From Fagopyrum homotropicum (lineage: Eukaryota; Streptophyta; Magnoliopsida; Caryophyllales; Polygonaceae), in the NCBI GenBank assembly GCA_033239125.1, contig BSWB01000004.1, positions 80,938,501 through 81,002,500 of the forward strand: a stretch of 64,000 nucleotides of DNA. The letters run 5' to 3'. Of the stretch, positions 34,742 through 46,718 are shown piece after piece. The stretch's first letter is position 1, and each line of letters begins with the position of its first letter. Under the pieces are notes generated by a model that saw only the letters and a program-made list of their open reading frames with translations, was not told the origin of the DNA and did not search any database. Both the position numbers and the translations under genes were made by a program.

Positions 34742-36497
34742 TGTTCGCTCCAAACGGTGTGTGCAAGCTTTAAATTTATAACCCTAGACGTAAGCTTAAA
34801 ACAAGGATGCGAACCCGTAGTGTACGGGTCAATCGTAGTAAAAAGCAAGGAATTCCAGGGGTCGATCGCAGGGACTTAGTGAAACAAAGTCCAATCACGG
34901 TATGCTTATGTAAATACTAACCACAAAAGGTGATCAAAACAATCAAAGATAAATAAGAAGTCAATAAAGCAAACATGCAATTCTAGGGATTAAAGCGTCT
35001 AGTTGTGGTTCCAACTCAAGATCTAAAGATAAGCGGACAAAGCTGAGGTTTTTGCATAGGGAAGGTGTTACTAAAGTGGAATAGATCACCGGGTAAGTCT
35101 CACTACTCTCTAATCCTAAACCGTAACTCCTATTACCGGGTAAGTCTCAAGGAATCAAGATAAAGAACTATAACCTTAAACTAACACACCATCTAAGGGA
35201 ATAGAATCAACCTTTACCGGGTAAGTCTCAGGCTAACTCACAAAGATGGGATGGAAGCACACTCAAACCCAAATAAAGGATAAACCTTTATTACCTACAC
35301 TTATGATCTTTGGTACACAAACAAAGGAATTACCGGGTAAGTCTCATCCTAGGCTTGCATTGAACCAGGAAAGGTGTAATAAGAATAGGATTTGGCAAAC
35401 TCTAACACTTAACTCTCAGTTTTGGATCAGATAAGTCACCTCGGTCAGCCAAATTCCACCCCGGCCGAGATGTTCATCGACTGAGCGAGATGCTTAGGGT
35501 TAAGGTTAAAGACTCAAACTTTCAGGGTCCTACTGTGATTAAGATCATTCTATTGTTTTTCCCATAACCTTTAGCTAATCACCCTAGAATCACACAAGGA
35601 AATTAGCCACTCATCATCATCATGAAAATAATAATCAAATATATGGGAAGAAGGTGAATATTTGAACAAGAAGAATCTAATGAAAAGACTTCAATAACTG
35701 AATCAAATATCACAACAAAACGTTCCTTGGATGTAAATCCAACAAAGGAAGACAACAAGGAAGGGAATCTAAGATGATCTTACAAAAACCCTTCACAAAG
35801 CTATAAAAGCTATAGACTTCAATCTTCCTTCAACCTTCAAAAAGGTTCTTCAAATCTCCCAACTGGAGTATGGTTGCTGCGGTGTAAGTGGGATCTCAAC
35901 TCTATGCCGGATGTTGGATTTGTGGAAATCCAACCCTTTTTATAGGAAAATAACCCTCCAAAGATAAGATATCTTAGAAAGATCTCTTCCCATAAAAATA
36001 GGTAAAATATAAGATCTAGTATATCTTCTTCCTTCCAGGAGCCAAGCCCAAAAATATAAGATCACTTTCCAAAGATAAAAGATCTCAGCCAAGAATAAAA
36101 TATTCTCGCCGCATCCTAGGTATTCGCCTCGGTCGAGTCGACTCTCCTGGATCACCTCGGTCGAGATGAATCTGTGGTCAACCGAGGTGAGTCACAACTG
36201 AATGTGAAATCTCTCAAAACTGGTCCAAAGTGAATCTCAAATCCATGGCCATGCTTCCTGGATGGTTCCTTATGTTCCTCAATGTAGCTCCAATGACTCC
36301 ATAGCTCCTTTTGCTCCTTTTTGATGCAAAACGTGCCATTTTACCTACGATTACAACAAAACTAGGTGTAGACCTCGATTCCCGTAAAGGTAGATGAAAT
36401 AGTAATATAATCACATATTATACATACAAACTTGCAGATTATGAAAGATAAAACGTCCAAACAAACCCCAAAATATAGACTATAATTCATGCTATCA
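34742..36497 (-). repeat. 5' LTR of A
   Basis: 1756 bp. Dyad motifs start at 35088, 35135, 35216 and 35332 (spacings 47, 81 and 116, as in the 3' LTR). Sense TATA box at about 35936-35944. Words at 36125-36190. It should drive transcription of A toward lower coordinates. Confidence 0.95.
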
Positions 36498-36502
36498 CGA
36501 AA
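36498..36502 (+). other. Right target-site duplication of A (CGAAA)
   Basis: Matches 26233-26237. Confidence 0.95.
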
Positions 36503-38201
36503 CCCGCAGTGTACATATCGTTTTGTAGAAAGGAAAGTATTCTGAGGTCGAACACAAGGACTGAGGTGAAGTCAAGTTATTCAATGATCGAAGATAGTGT
36601 AAATCTAAACTAAGATGAGATGAGGAATAAAGAAAGTGCAAAACACAATATTTTTGGTTGGTTTTTGGTGATAAAACAAGGATCACAAATATATTAACAC
36701 AAACAAACAAGCAAACACACACACAAAGATGAGAGATAAGAGGTAAGAAAGCGGATTCTAGAGATTTGGAATTCCGATTATGACAATGGACTCATGCTTC
36801 TAAAGATCAAAGGAAGGTTGTGGTTGCTTGGAGTTGGGTGTTTCTGTAATGGGAGCAATTACCGGGTAAGTCTCATGCATCCACTAGTCTCGCACCTAAG
36901 GTCCTATTACCGGGTAAGTCTCAAGGAACCTAAGGACGGGAATTCTACACAAACCGGCCACTACCTAAGGGTCAAACCCCTCCTTACCGAGTAAGTCTCG
37001 GAAAAGGTAAGTCTTAGGCAACGATCCTAGCACACTCAATCCAATAGCGGCTTATGAGGCTCACTACTACCTAGAGTTCATCATCTTATGTATCTAAGAG
37101 AGGAAATTACCGGGTAAGTCTCATTCCTCAAAAAGGTTGCTAACATTAGGTCACCCTATGCTAGATTAAGCTCAACAAACACTAGGATTTCAACACATCT
37201 ACATCCTAACATCCAGATTCATCAATACAAGCACAACAGAGAGAATAACAGGTGGATCATTGAAACCACGGCCGTGGAATCAAGAAGAATAGGCCGTGAT
37301 TCTTCACTGGGTTGGGGTTTCGAACACAAATCGATCCTAAGATAAAACTGAAGTCCATACAATCATAGTCCAAAGCATAAACATCATTCCTTCACCCTAC
37401 AATCACATCTATTCAGCCAACAACGTACATTTCAAGATCAAACTTCACAAATAAAGCATGCTTGCAAGTCATGGATAGATGATGAAGAATAATCCAAAGA
37501 AAAGACATTAAGAGTTAGAATAGAAGTTACCAATTTTTACAAAGGCTACAAGAGCTGTTCCAAGTTGTCAACAATGGAAACCTCACTCAAAACCTCTCTA
37601 ATCTCACTTTAAGATGAAAATATACACTAATCTCTTCCAGGAACACCCACAATGGGTGCTTGGAAGAGAGGTTACAATAGAGAAGTGTTTTGGGGAAGAA
37701 GCTAGGTCAAAAAAAAAACAAGAGAGAATCCCCAATTACAGCCTGCAAGATCATTTAAATACCCACCAAGAGCAAGAGTCATCCAAAGAGATCATGGGAC
37801 ACGTGTCAACGTGGTCCAGACAGAAACCATGGCCCAATTCCACGGGCGTGGTTTTGGTCTCTGGTAGTGGTTTTGCTCCAAAAACTCTCCTTGGATCATT
37901 TAGCCATGAGTTGGTGCAAGGCATGCACCAACTAGGTCCTATGTGTTCTCCTTTTCCCCTAGCTTGCTCCTTAACGAGTCCGGAAGTGTGCCATCACAAG
38001 GAATGACCTTCGAATGTGTCGATTGAGTCCAAAAGCTTCCCAAAATACCTACAAAACCGACAAAAGTCCGTGTAGACGTCTATCTCGACAATATGCCTGA
38101 ATTAAGCACAAACGTCATGAACTAATGCCAAACCATGCATGAATGGAAAGGGAAGCTTTTGGAAAAAAGTGCCTAAATTAGTGTCATAAATCGTGTAATC
38201 A
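36503..38201 (-). repeat. 5' LTR of C, remaining 1699 bp
   Basis: Continues from 26237. Four dyad motifs (36861, 36909, 36986, 37109). Perfect palindrome CCACGGCCGTGG at 37266-37277 and CCACGGGCGTGG at 37840-37851, each with half-sites. Together with the first piece the LTR is about 1774 bp, some 245 bp longer than the 3' LTR. Confidence 0.93.
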
Positions 38202-38206
38202 GTTAT
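38202..38206 (+). other. Right target-site duplication of C (GTTAT)
   Basis: Matches 21644-21648. Confidence 0.95.
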
Positions 38207-39699
38207 TTCCATGGTTTGTCCTTTAGGGTTACTCTCTGTTCTTGTTGGGAGCTTCCCTGGATCTCTTGGCGCTTCATTCGCCTTGTTAAAGAATTGTTGC
38301 TCTAAGGCTTTTTGTGCCTTTGAAAATGAAGTCATGGAGGTCTCCATAGCGTTGAGCTTGATCAAGATGGCCTCTAGCATTGCATCTTTCTTCTCTGGCT
38401 GGGATGAACTTGATCCAGGCTCCTGGCTCTTCAATGGAGTAGAAGAAGAAGAGAAAGGGTTAGAAGAATTATTTGAATTGGAATTAGAATAAGGGTTACC
38501 CGAATTTTGATTGTTAGATCTCCAATTGTTGCTGTTGGAGCCTCTATTGTTGTTGTAGTTGTTGTTCCTTGACCCTTGATATCCTCCTTCTTCCTTCTTG
38601 GTGTGAGCAACCAAAAGGTCCTTCAATTGCTTCACATCATTCTTGAGGGAAATGAGTTGATTATCATTTGATGGAGCTTCTTGGAAATTAACTCTCTTAA
38701 CTCCATTTTAGCTCCTTGGTGGGAGTATTTCTCAATGTGCAAAGCTTGTTTCTCAATGAACTCCCAAGCTTCATCAATCGGCATGTCCATGAATGTGCCG
38801 GCGGATAGTAGTTGAAAGTTGAATTGGGTAGCTCCATCCAATCCCTTGAAGTATATCCTCAACAACTCTATCTTTGGAATTCCATGATGTGGGCAATCCA
38901 AGAGAACATCTTTAAATCTCTTCCATGACTTGGACAAACTCTCCTTGTCCTTCATGATGAATGCATTGATCTTCCCTCTCATTTCAGCGGTTTTGGAGGG
39001 GGGAAAGAATTTTGTTAAGAACTCCGTCATCATCTCCTCCCAAGTGTTGATCTTTCCGGGAGGAAGAGACTGATACCAAGTAAGTGCCCTGTCCTTCAAA
39101 GAAAAGTAAAAAGGCCTTAGCTTGTAATTATTATTTTCCAGCCTTGAAGGTCTCAAGGTCTCCATCAAAATCTCATAGTTTTGCAAATGTTGATGCGGAG
39201 ACTCCCTCTCTAAACCTCCAAACTGGCATTGACGGATCATGGAAAGAACTTGCAGTCGAAGTTCATAATCATGTTCCGCTGGATCACCTAGGTTGACTCC
39301 TGGACGCCTCACTTGCTGGTTTGGGTCCATCCTCTGGCCTAGGGTCTGTGGAATACCTGCAAAAAGAACATCTCTGACAAGCATCCGAGGTGGAAGTATC
39401 TCGGCCGCGGCAACTGGAGAGGGGTCCTGCCTCGGTCGAGGGTCTGGTCGATGCAGAATCTGGGCTCGTAGCTCAGCCATATCTGCTTCAATTTCTACAG
39501 TTCTGGTGCGAGTTTGCTCCCTCTCGCGCTGCAGTTCTTCCCTTTTGAGGCGCAGCTGTTCCATCGCCTCCTTCAATTCGGCCTCAAGATCACGATTGTC
39601 TTGGTTGGCAATTTTCGCTTCTTTTAAGCGTCTTTTGTATGCCTTTTCTGGTTCGGGATCGTAAGGAATGATTTCCTTCCCAACACGGGTTCTTCGCAT
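38207..39699 (-). pseudogene. Gag of D
   Basis: MRRTRVGKEIIPYDPEPEKA at 39699 is the start. A Glu/Arg-rich coiled coil follows (about residues 25-85), then DVLFAGIPQTLGQRMDPNQQ and the gag core FYFSLKDRALTWYQSLPPGK with the conserved LSKSWKRFKDVLLDCPHHG. A one-base deletion near 38709 (GCTAAAATGGAG versus GCTGAAGGTGGAG in A) shifts the frame. The rest continues as LVAHTKKEEGGYQGSRNNN, an Asn/Ser-rich region and TRTESNPKGQTMEIT, where C is inserted. No CCHC knuckle is seen, as in A. Words lie at 39376-39435. Confidence 0.92.
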
Positions 39700-39804
39700 A
39701 AACCTAAGAAAAAGAACCTGCGAAAGTCACTCAAGTAGAGTGGTTAGTAGCAACAGGGGCAATTGCCCCGAAAGACTACCGCAACGGGCTTGGTCTAGAC
39801 CAAG

Positions 39805-39822
39805 TCCCCCGCAACGGCGCCA
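39805..39822 (-). other. Primer-binding site of D (tRNA-Asp, two changes)
   Basis: TCCCCCGCAACGGCGCCA on the plus strand; one base differs from the exact tRNA-Asp match. Six-base spacer to the LTR. Confidence 0.9.
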
Positions 39823-39828
39823 AAAACT

Positions 39829-41560
39829 TGTTCGCTCCAAACGGTGTGTGCAAGCTTTAAATTTATATCCCAAGAAGTATGCTTAAAACAAGGATGCGAA
39901 CCCGAAGTGTACGGATCAATTATAGTAAAAACCAAGAATTCCGGGGTGTCGATCTCAGGGACTTAGGTGAAACAAAGCAAGTATAGGTTGTCAATGCAAC
40001 TAATAACCACAAAAGCAATTAGAGCAATAAAAAAGATGATAATAAGGTCAATTAAAGGAAATATGCAAATTCTAGGGATTAAAACATCTAGTTGTGGTTC
40101 TAACTCAAGATCTCAAGATAAGCGGACAAAGCTGAGATTTTGCAAAGGGAATGTGTTTCTAAAATGGAATAGATCACCGGGTAAGTCTCACTACTCGTAA
40201 TCCCAAACCAAAGCTCCTATTACCGGGTAAGTCTCAAGGTACTAAGGAAAGGAATTATAATCTCAAACCAACACACCAACTAAGGGAATAGAATCAACCT
40301 TTACCGGGTAAGTCTCAGGCTAACTCACAAAGATGGGATGAAGGCACACTCAAACCCCAATAAAGGATAAACCTTTATTACCTACACTTATGATCATGGG
40401 TAAACAAACAAAGGAATCATTGGGTAAGTCTCATCCTAGGCTTGTATTGAACCAGGAAAGGTGTAATAAGAATAGAATTTGGCGAACTCTAACACTTAAC
40501 TCTCAGTTTCGGATCAGAAAAGGTCACCTCGGTCAGTTAAGTTCCACCCCAGCCGAGATGTTCATCGACTGAGCGAGACATTTTAGGGTCAAGGTTAAAG
40601 ACTCGAGCTTTCAGGGTCCTACTGGGATTAAGATTATTCTATCATCGTCTTTCCCACAACTTTTAGCCAATCACCCTAGAATCGCAAAAGGAAATTAGCC
40701 ACTCATCATCATGAAATCAATAATCAAATATATGAGAAGGGAATGAATATTTGAACACAAAAACCTTAACAACAAGGTTTGAATAACTGAATCAAATATC
40801 AAACAAATCAGCGTTCCTTAAATCACAAATCCAACAAGACAATAAAACCAAAGGGAATGTAAGAAAGTCTTACAAATCCCCTAAAAAGCTAACTCCGAAC
40901 TATCAATCCTTCTTTGATTGATCTTCAATCTTCCTTCCTTCCTTCAAAGCTTCCTGAAAATCTCCTCTTTGTTGGTTATTCTCAGCCTCCAAGCCTGGTT
41001 GAACTTGTGGAAAATCCAACCCTTTATATAGGAGATCTTCCTATAAAATATATCTTATCTCTAAAATAGATCTGCCAAATATAAGATCTTCCTTCCAGAA
41101 ATCCAGCCAAAAAAATATAAGATATCTTCCTTCCAAAAATAAAAGAACTCAGCCAAATAAAATATATATCTCGCCGCGCCAGGGTGTTCGCCTCGGTTGG
41201 GGCGCTCCTCAAGATCACCTCGGTCGAGGTGACACTGCAGCTGACCGAGGTGAATCTCAGCTGTATGTGAAATCTCTTAAATCTGGTCCAAAGTAAATCT
41301 TCGTTGTTAATTCCATGCTTCCTGAGTTCTCTTTTAAGCTCTCGAATGTACCTCCTATGACTCCTTTGCTCCTTAGCTCCATTTTAGTCCAAAATGTGCC
41401 ATTTTACCTACGATTACAACAAAACTTGGTGTAGACCTCGATTCCCGTAATGGTAGATGAAACGACAATATAATCACATAATATAGATTCAAACATGCAG
41501 ATTATTGAAGATAAAACGTCTAAACAAGTCCCAAAATATAGACTATAATACATGCTATCA
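39829..41560 (-). repeat. 5' LTR of D
   Basis: 1732 bp, TGTTCGCTCC to GCTATCA. It has the dyad array and the word trio (CACCTCGGTCGAGGTG at 41216-41231). It lacks 37 bp present in the 3' LTR right next to the sense TATA box (TATATAAAGG near 41022-41031). Confidence 0.95.
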
Positions 41561-41565
41561 GTTGC
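41561..41565 (+). other. Right target-site duplication of D (GTTGC)
   Basis: Matches 5756-5760. Confidence 0.95.
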
Positions 41566-42235
41566 TTATCATGTATTAACGGATAACCGGAATATGATTC
41601 ACCCTTTTCTACCTTAATTGGCTCAAGTGTATGATAACCGGGCGGTAAACACTTGTCTAGTTCTAAAAAAAACTAGAATGTGCTCTTGCAACCTAGGTTC
41701 GCAAATAACGGATAGTATTGATCTATTTCTGTTGGTAGACGAAAGCGGAGGCGAATTTCGGGAGATTCTCGTGTGACAAAAGCAGTTGAATTAGTAATGG
41801 ATAACTTAATGAAAGATAATAACAGTTTGAGTGTGAGCATGATATATGTTTACTTTACCTTATGTGTGTTTGTGCCTTTACGTTCTTTTTGATATCTAAA
41901 ATGTTAGCCAACGGTCTATACCGACGTTGTAGATGTTCCACAGGTTTAGAATGTTGCTGCGTGATCCAGATGGTGTGGTCAGCCGGGGTTCCCGTACATT
42001 ATAGGACAGGATCGGGTTTATATTTCAATAGTTGCTTACCCTTTTGTTTTGAACTCGGCAGCGAGTCTTTTATGCTTCCCTTTGTTTTGAACCTTTGGTT
42101 TTATATTGAGTTTTGGTTTTTATTTGTTTGTGCCTTGTTGTAAGATACGTTGTTTCGTTGCTACTCTGAGGGTCAGGACCCATTGTGAGGTCCTAACCCG
42201 TAACGCTTCGAGTTCCCATAGCTTCGGGTGTTACA
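41566..42235 (+). repeat. 5' LTR of chromovirus H, second segment
   Basis: Resumes the H LTR after D. It carries GTTAGCCAACGGTCTATACC and GTTGTAGATGTTCCACAG, also seen at 46419-46460 in I and in weaker form near 122-170. It ends GGTCAGGACCCATTGTGAGG...CGGGTGTTACA. This end and the primer site that follows identify it as a 5' LTR. Confidence 0.8.
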
Positions 42236-42238
42236 ATA

Positions 42239-42252
42239 TGGTATTAGTGCTC
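42239..42252 (+). other. Primer-binding site of H (tRNA-iMet)
   Basis: TGGTATTAGTGCTC is a two-mismatch version of TGGTATCAGAGC, complementary to initiator tRNA-Met, the usual primer of chromoviruses. It lies three bases after the LTR end. Confidence 0.85.
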
Positions 42253-42518
42253 TAGGTTGGCAACAATGGAACTCAAAATCTTCTAAAGGTTGGATAGATA
42301 AATAAATAGAACCCGGAAGTGGTCTATGTTTTCAAAATGGGGTTTTTGATTTTAAACTTCTCGGTGTGGGATAGATTTACAGGTGACCACCACTACCTCC
42401 GCGGATCTCAACAGTGTAGTTTTCTTTTTTGTTGGCGTTTATGTGCTTTTTCTGGATTTTTGCTTTAGCTATAGTGTGGCCTTATATATAGCCTTATATA
42501 TCTATATCTCTATCACAG

Positions 42519-43975
42519 ATGGCGCGTACTAGAGCTACATCCTCTATGGGGCGAGGAAGGGGTCAACCCCCTGTTCCACTTGTCCTGCATGGACGAGGAT
42601 GTGCAGGGAGACCTCCACTAGCTAGAGGTCGGGGCCAAGCCTCAATTGTCTGATTAGCCTGCCGCTGAGGGGTTGGCTGAAGAAGTTGCTGAGAGCGTCA
42701 TTACTGAGGCTGGGAACAGGACCGCTGCTAGGTCCGGAGAACAGAGAGCGCCTTTGAAGGAGTCCGGACGAGTGTGTATCAGTGCTTCTACATACCGCGA
42801 TTATGTGCAGAGAGTCGAGGAGGCTATGAGGAGTGGAGGACCAACACCAGCACCGCCAATTCCCGCGAGATCAGCTAAGGTTTCACAAAGAGTTACGTAG
42901 GTGGTTGCTACATCTACTAGAGTTGTTGAGGCTGCTACAGTTCCGGCTGAGCCGAGAGAGCCGAAGCCCGACATTTGGATGAAGGCTTTCGACGAGCTGA
43001 AGGTTCCCTATTTAATGGGAAAGAGAAGATTGGAGGTGGAGCTATGGCTAGGACAACTGGAATCAGCTTTGGAGGCAATCGGTTGTTCAATGGGACTCGA
43101 GTCAACATAGCACAGACGTTGCTGAAGGTTCAGGCTTATTCTTGGTGGAGGACAACTCCTAGTAAGGTCACAAGTTACGAGTAGTTGAAGACGGTGATCC
43201 GGGATCGCTATTGCCCTACAACCATGAGGAGGGATCGTCTTTAGGATTTCCTTGAGGCTGGTTTTGAGGAACTTCCTATTGCTGAGATCATCAACAAGTT
43301 TCAGTATGAGTTGTCTTTTTTGGATCCGTCTGCACCACCTGAGGATCAACATATGTATCTGTTCTCCCGGAGGCTAAGGGAGGGTATCCGCTCTTACCTT
43401 GCTGGTTTCCGCTGCAATTCTTTGACGTACTATCAAGATAAAGCTTCTACATATGAGAGGGACCGACCGGATTAGAACAGAGCTTCTCAGACAAGAGGTC
43501 CTGAGAAGAGGCAAAGGACTAGATCAGCTAGTGCTGGAGCTGGAGCTTCTTGTTATGGACGCAGTTTGACACTATCTGGTTTCAAACAGAGTTTAGATAG
43601 AGAACGGTAGTGTCATAATTGCGAAGGTGTTGGACACATTCGAGTTGATTGCAAGAAGCCGGCAATGACTTGCTTTTCTTGTGGCAAGCCAGGGCACAGA
43701 GCCGCGTTTTACCATCAGGGTAAGGTGCTATCGCAGCAGGGATCTTCACCCGCCAGTGTTGCAGGATGTGGATAGAGACCTCAGTATCAATAGTAACAAT
43801 AGGAACATTAGAGAGTTCTTGGTTCTATCGCTCCTCAGGATTCCACTCCAAGACATGGGAGGGGTAGAGGACGAGTTAGTGGTTCTGCAGACACCAGAGA
43901 AGCATTAGCCAAAGTTTATGAGCTAAGGAGTATTGTAGAGCTGACAGCCCAAACGACCACAAGTACCATTTGTAA
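42519..43975 (+). pseudogene. Gag of chromovirus H
   Basis: Start MARTRATSSMGRGRGQPPVP at 42519. Shifted frames then read RDYVQRVEEAMRSGG, MKAFDELKVPYLMGKRRLEV (the gag helix region, also in I), AYSWWRTTP, and EDQHMYLFSRRLREGIRSYL. Two zinc knuckles follow near 43613-43715: CHNCEGVGHIRVDC (CX2CX4HX4C, intact) and CFSCGKPGHRAAFY (last Cys lost). Many stops. The copy ends at STICK-like sequence near 43970, where protease would begin; protease, RT and integrase are absent. 43976-44039 joins it to the next LTR and shows no feature. Confidence 0.85.
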
Positions 43976-45404
43976 GAGACTTAGAGTTTTGGAGATCCCG
44001 TGCCCGTGCCTCAGTTGAGAAGCAGGTGTTGAGCTATGCTGAGCCATGCTTGTGCCGCCCTACGGCCTGATGATCCGCCGCTGCACCTCTTGGATCCGCC
44101 CCTGGAGATTCTGATGTGCTGCAGCCGGCATTGTTGACCCTTGACTAGTGCTTTACCCTTTCTCTCCTATAAATTCACTTTCTTACCTCCTGATGAGGGT
44201 TTTCATCTTCTCCCAGCTCTATGTTCTCTTCTTATGTTCTTCTTCCTTCTTCTTCCCTCTTTGGATCTTCTTCTTGTTTTCCTTGATCTTGCAAGAGTTT
44301 TGGAGTGGTTTTGAGCTTTGTGGATGATGAGATGATGTTGTTGTGCTATGTGAGCTAGCTGTGTGTATGTGTGTGTGATTTGGGTGCTTCTTCTCTATTA
44401 GGTTTCAACTGAATTATGTTCTTCCTATTCCTCCTTCTTTCTTCTTCCTTCATTCTTTCCTTCCTCTAGCTTAGGATTCCACAAGTTGAATCTTGTGTTG
44501 GATCTTCCTAGGCATGTGTTGATGTCTATATGTATATATATATGTATGTATCTTACTGCTGGATGATGAAGAAGTGAAGAGATACGAGTAAAGGATGGAA
44601 AAGAAGTCGAAGGCCTACTCACTGCTGTACAGCCGCCCCTACGCCACCTGTGAGCCTCCCCTACGCTTGATGTGCCACTGCCCTTACTTGTGGAGCCACC
44701 GCCCCTGTGTGTGGAGCCGCCCCCCCTGCGCCTCCCTATGTCCAACTCCTGCGCCTTCCTTGTTACGCAGGTGCGTCTTGTTCAGGGCTTGCCTAGGATG
44801 GCATGGACCCTTTCCTTTCCTAGAGTGAGTGTTTAGTAGCATGCTAGGCATGTGCATGAGGTTAGGAAGCTGATGAGTAAGATATCGATATATGCTAGTT
44901 ATGGCTTTGAGGTTTAGTAGTTTATGAGGCTTATGAGTTGGTTATAAACCTTATGGATCCCTTGGGTCTAGCTATGACCCCTTTGATGGATAGGAGATTT
45001 GATATATCTATATGCCTTGTTATTAGGCAGTGTTGTTATCCGGATTGAGATTGATCGTGGTTTAGAATATCAGAGGTTGAGGTAAGCCCGTAGGACTTAC
45101 TTAGCTACCATCCTTATATTGGGTGTATGCATGAGTGGTGTGTGTGTTATATGCTTGATAGCATGCGATATCGATTATTACCGACCTATGATTTTTTGAT
45201 AGCGGCCTTGTAGTGGTAGTGATAACCTTTCCCTTTCATCTTGTAAGGAGTTTCGGAAGTTCTTTGAGGTCAGGCCAGAATTGGTATACGGGAAGGGCAC
45301 ATCACCACTCCCTTAGGGTACACAGGTTGTGCACTGATACTACTCTAGATTGCTAGTAGGCCCATAGGCGAGGATGATATGTTCCTCATGTCACATAGTT
45401 TCAT

Positions 45405-45632
<228 letters not shown>

Positions 45633-45916
45633 TATAGATCCTATGAGAACACCCCCTAACGTGAGAACATGAGAACAAATTCGTAATTATTATTAGTTTT
45701 GTTACGAATGTGTCATATCGTTTAATGTATTATTCATAGTTATTGTTGGTTGAGTGGATTATTCGTATTTATTGTTGCATTCCTAATTATTATTATTCGT
45801 AGTTATTTTTATTTTTAATATCTACTCTAAATCTCAACCCTTAATACTCACATCCAACGGTGTACGATTGTTCTCATGTTCTCACGTTAGGGGTGTTCTC
45901 ATGAGAACCACACCCT

Positions 45917-45918
<2 letters not shown>
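45633..45918. mobile_element. MITE copy 1
   Basis: About 286 bp with terminal inverted repeats built on GAGAACACCCC, AACGTGAGAACATGAGAAC. The body is AT-rich with TTCGTAATTATTATTAGTT. No coding capacity. Flanked by TA repeats. It resembles a Tourist/Stowaway-size MITE; the superfamily is not certain. Confidence 0.75.
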
Positions 45919-45947
<29 letters not shown>

Positions 45948-45952
45948 CACAC

Positions 45953-46239
45953 ATAGGGTGTGGTTCCCATGAGAACACCCCCTAACGTGAGAACATGAGA
46001 ACAATCGTACACCGTTGGATGTGAGTATTAAGGGCTGAGATTTAGAGTAGATATCAAAAATAATAATAACTACGAATAATAATAATTAGGAATCCAACAA
46101 TAACTACGAATAATCCACTCAACCAACAAGAACTACGAATAATACATTAAAAAAATGGCACATTCGTAACAAAACTAATAATAATTACGAATCTGTTCTC
46201 ATGTTCTCACATTAGGGGGTGTTCTCATAGGATCTATAC
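45953..46239. mobile_element. MITE copy 2, inverted relative to copy 1
   Basis: Begins ATAGGGTGTGGTTCCCATG and ends ATAGGATCTATA, the reverse of copy 1. The reverse complement follows copy 1 base for base with few differences. The pair is separated by only about 34 bp of TA repeat, so the locus forms a roughly 285-bp inverted repeat. Confidence 0.8.
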
Positions 46240-46718
46240 TCTACACACATATATGTATGTATATATATGTATATATATATATATACACATATATATATTT
46301 ACGATTTTAGTGGATGACTTTATATAAAGATGATCGAAATGGGTAAATGTGTGACAACATGATTATATGTTTATCGTTTATCACTTGTGCTTGTGCTTAT
46401 GCATCATCTTAACATGAATGGTTAGCTAACGGTTTTATACCGTGTTGTAGATGCTTTGCAGGATAGGAGGACTATAGAGTGATCCGGCAGGGTGACAAGC
46501 CGAGGACTTCCGTACATATGTGTGGCATGGGTTTTTGGGGATGTTTGTATACGATAGTTATGATGTTGTGGTTTTGTACTCGGCTATGTTATTGTATACT
46601 CTATTGATATACAGTTGTATCGTTTTATGTATTTATTTTTATATCTGTCGGCTCCTTGTTGTAAGGTCCAGTGAACTTGTTGTTAAGCTAGGGTCAGGAT
46701 CTACTGTAAGGTCCAGTG

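Larger units (their letters stand above)
26238..36497 (-). mobile_element. Full-length Athila-type LTR retrotransposon A
   Basis: 10,260 bp with both LTRs, TSD CGAAA, tRNA-Asp primer site, polypurine tract, a gag-protease-integrase frame (30469-34614), tandem hairpin, word-rich spacer and a shortened third ORF. Reverse transcriptase and RNase H are missing. The LTRs are close to identical, with scattered, mostly C/T and G/A differences, so it is the youngest dated insertion here. It belongs to the same family group as D (same LTR start, same word, same gag start). It is minus-strand, inside the 5' LTR of C. Confidence 0.95.
21649..38201 (-). mobile_element. Non-autonomous LTR element C (with A nested in its 5' LTR)
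   Basis: Without the nested A, C is about 6.3 kb: 3' LTR 21649-23177, an internal part of only 2985 bp (23178-26162), and a 5' LTR in two pieces (26163-26237 and 36503-38201). It has a tRNA-Asp primer site, a polypurine tract with hairpin, the shared 3' block and the tandem hairpin, but no gag, protease, RT or integrase. Its only ORF (24935-26086) is of unknown function and has a relative in element G. It would need proteins from another element. TSD GTTAT shows that it transposed as a unit. Confidence 0.92.
5761..41560 (-). mobile_element. Athila-type LTR retrotransposon D, interrupted
   Basis: Minus-strand element. Its 5' LTR is at 39829-41560, primer site at 39805-39822, gag at 38207-39699, protease at 20617-21648, RT at 19624-20616, RNase H at 11136-11733, a third ORF at 8970-10302 and its 3' LTR at 5761-7527. 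It is split by C plus A (21649-38201) and by B (11734-19623). Most of the integrase is missing: RNase H runs into a short tail resembling the integrase end (PHDEGEVWGE compared with PHGAVEIWGE in A). Gag has a one-base frameshift. LTRs differ by many substitutions and by a 37-bp gap near the TATA box in the 5' copy, so D is older than A. Confidence 0.95.

Noticed and set aside
26238..36497. Intact autonomous element
   Set aside because: LTRs and TSD are complete, but RT-RNase H is absent and four stops break the frame.
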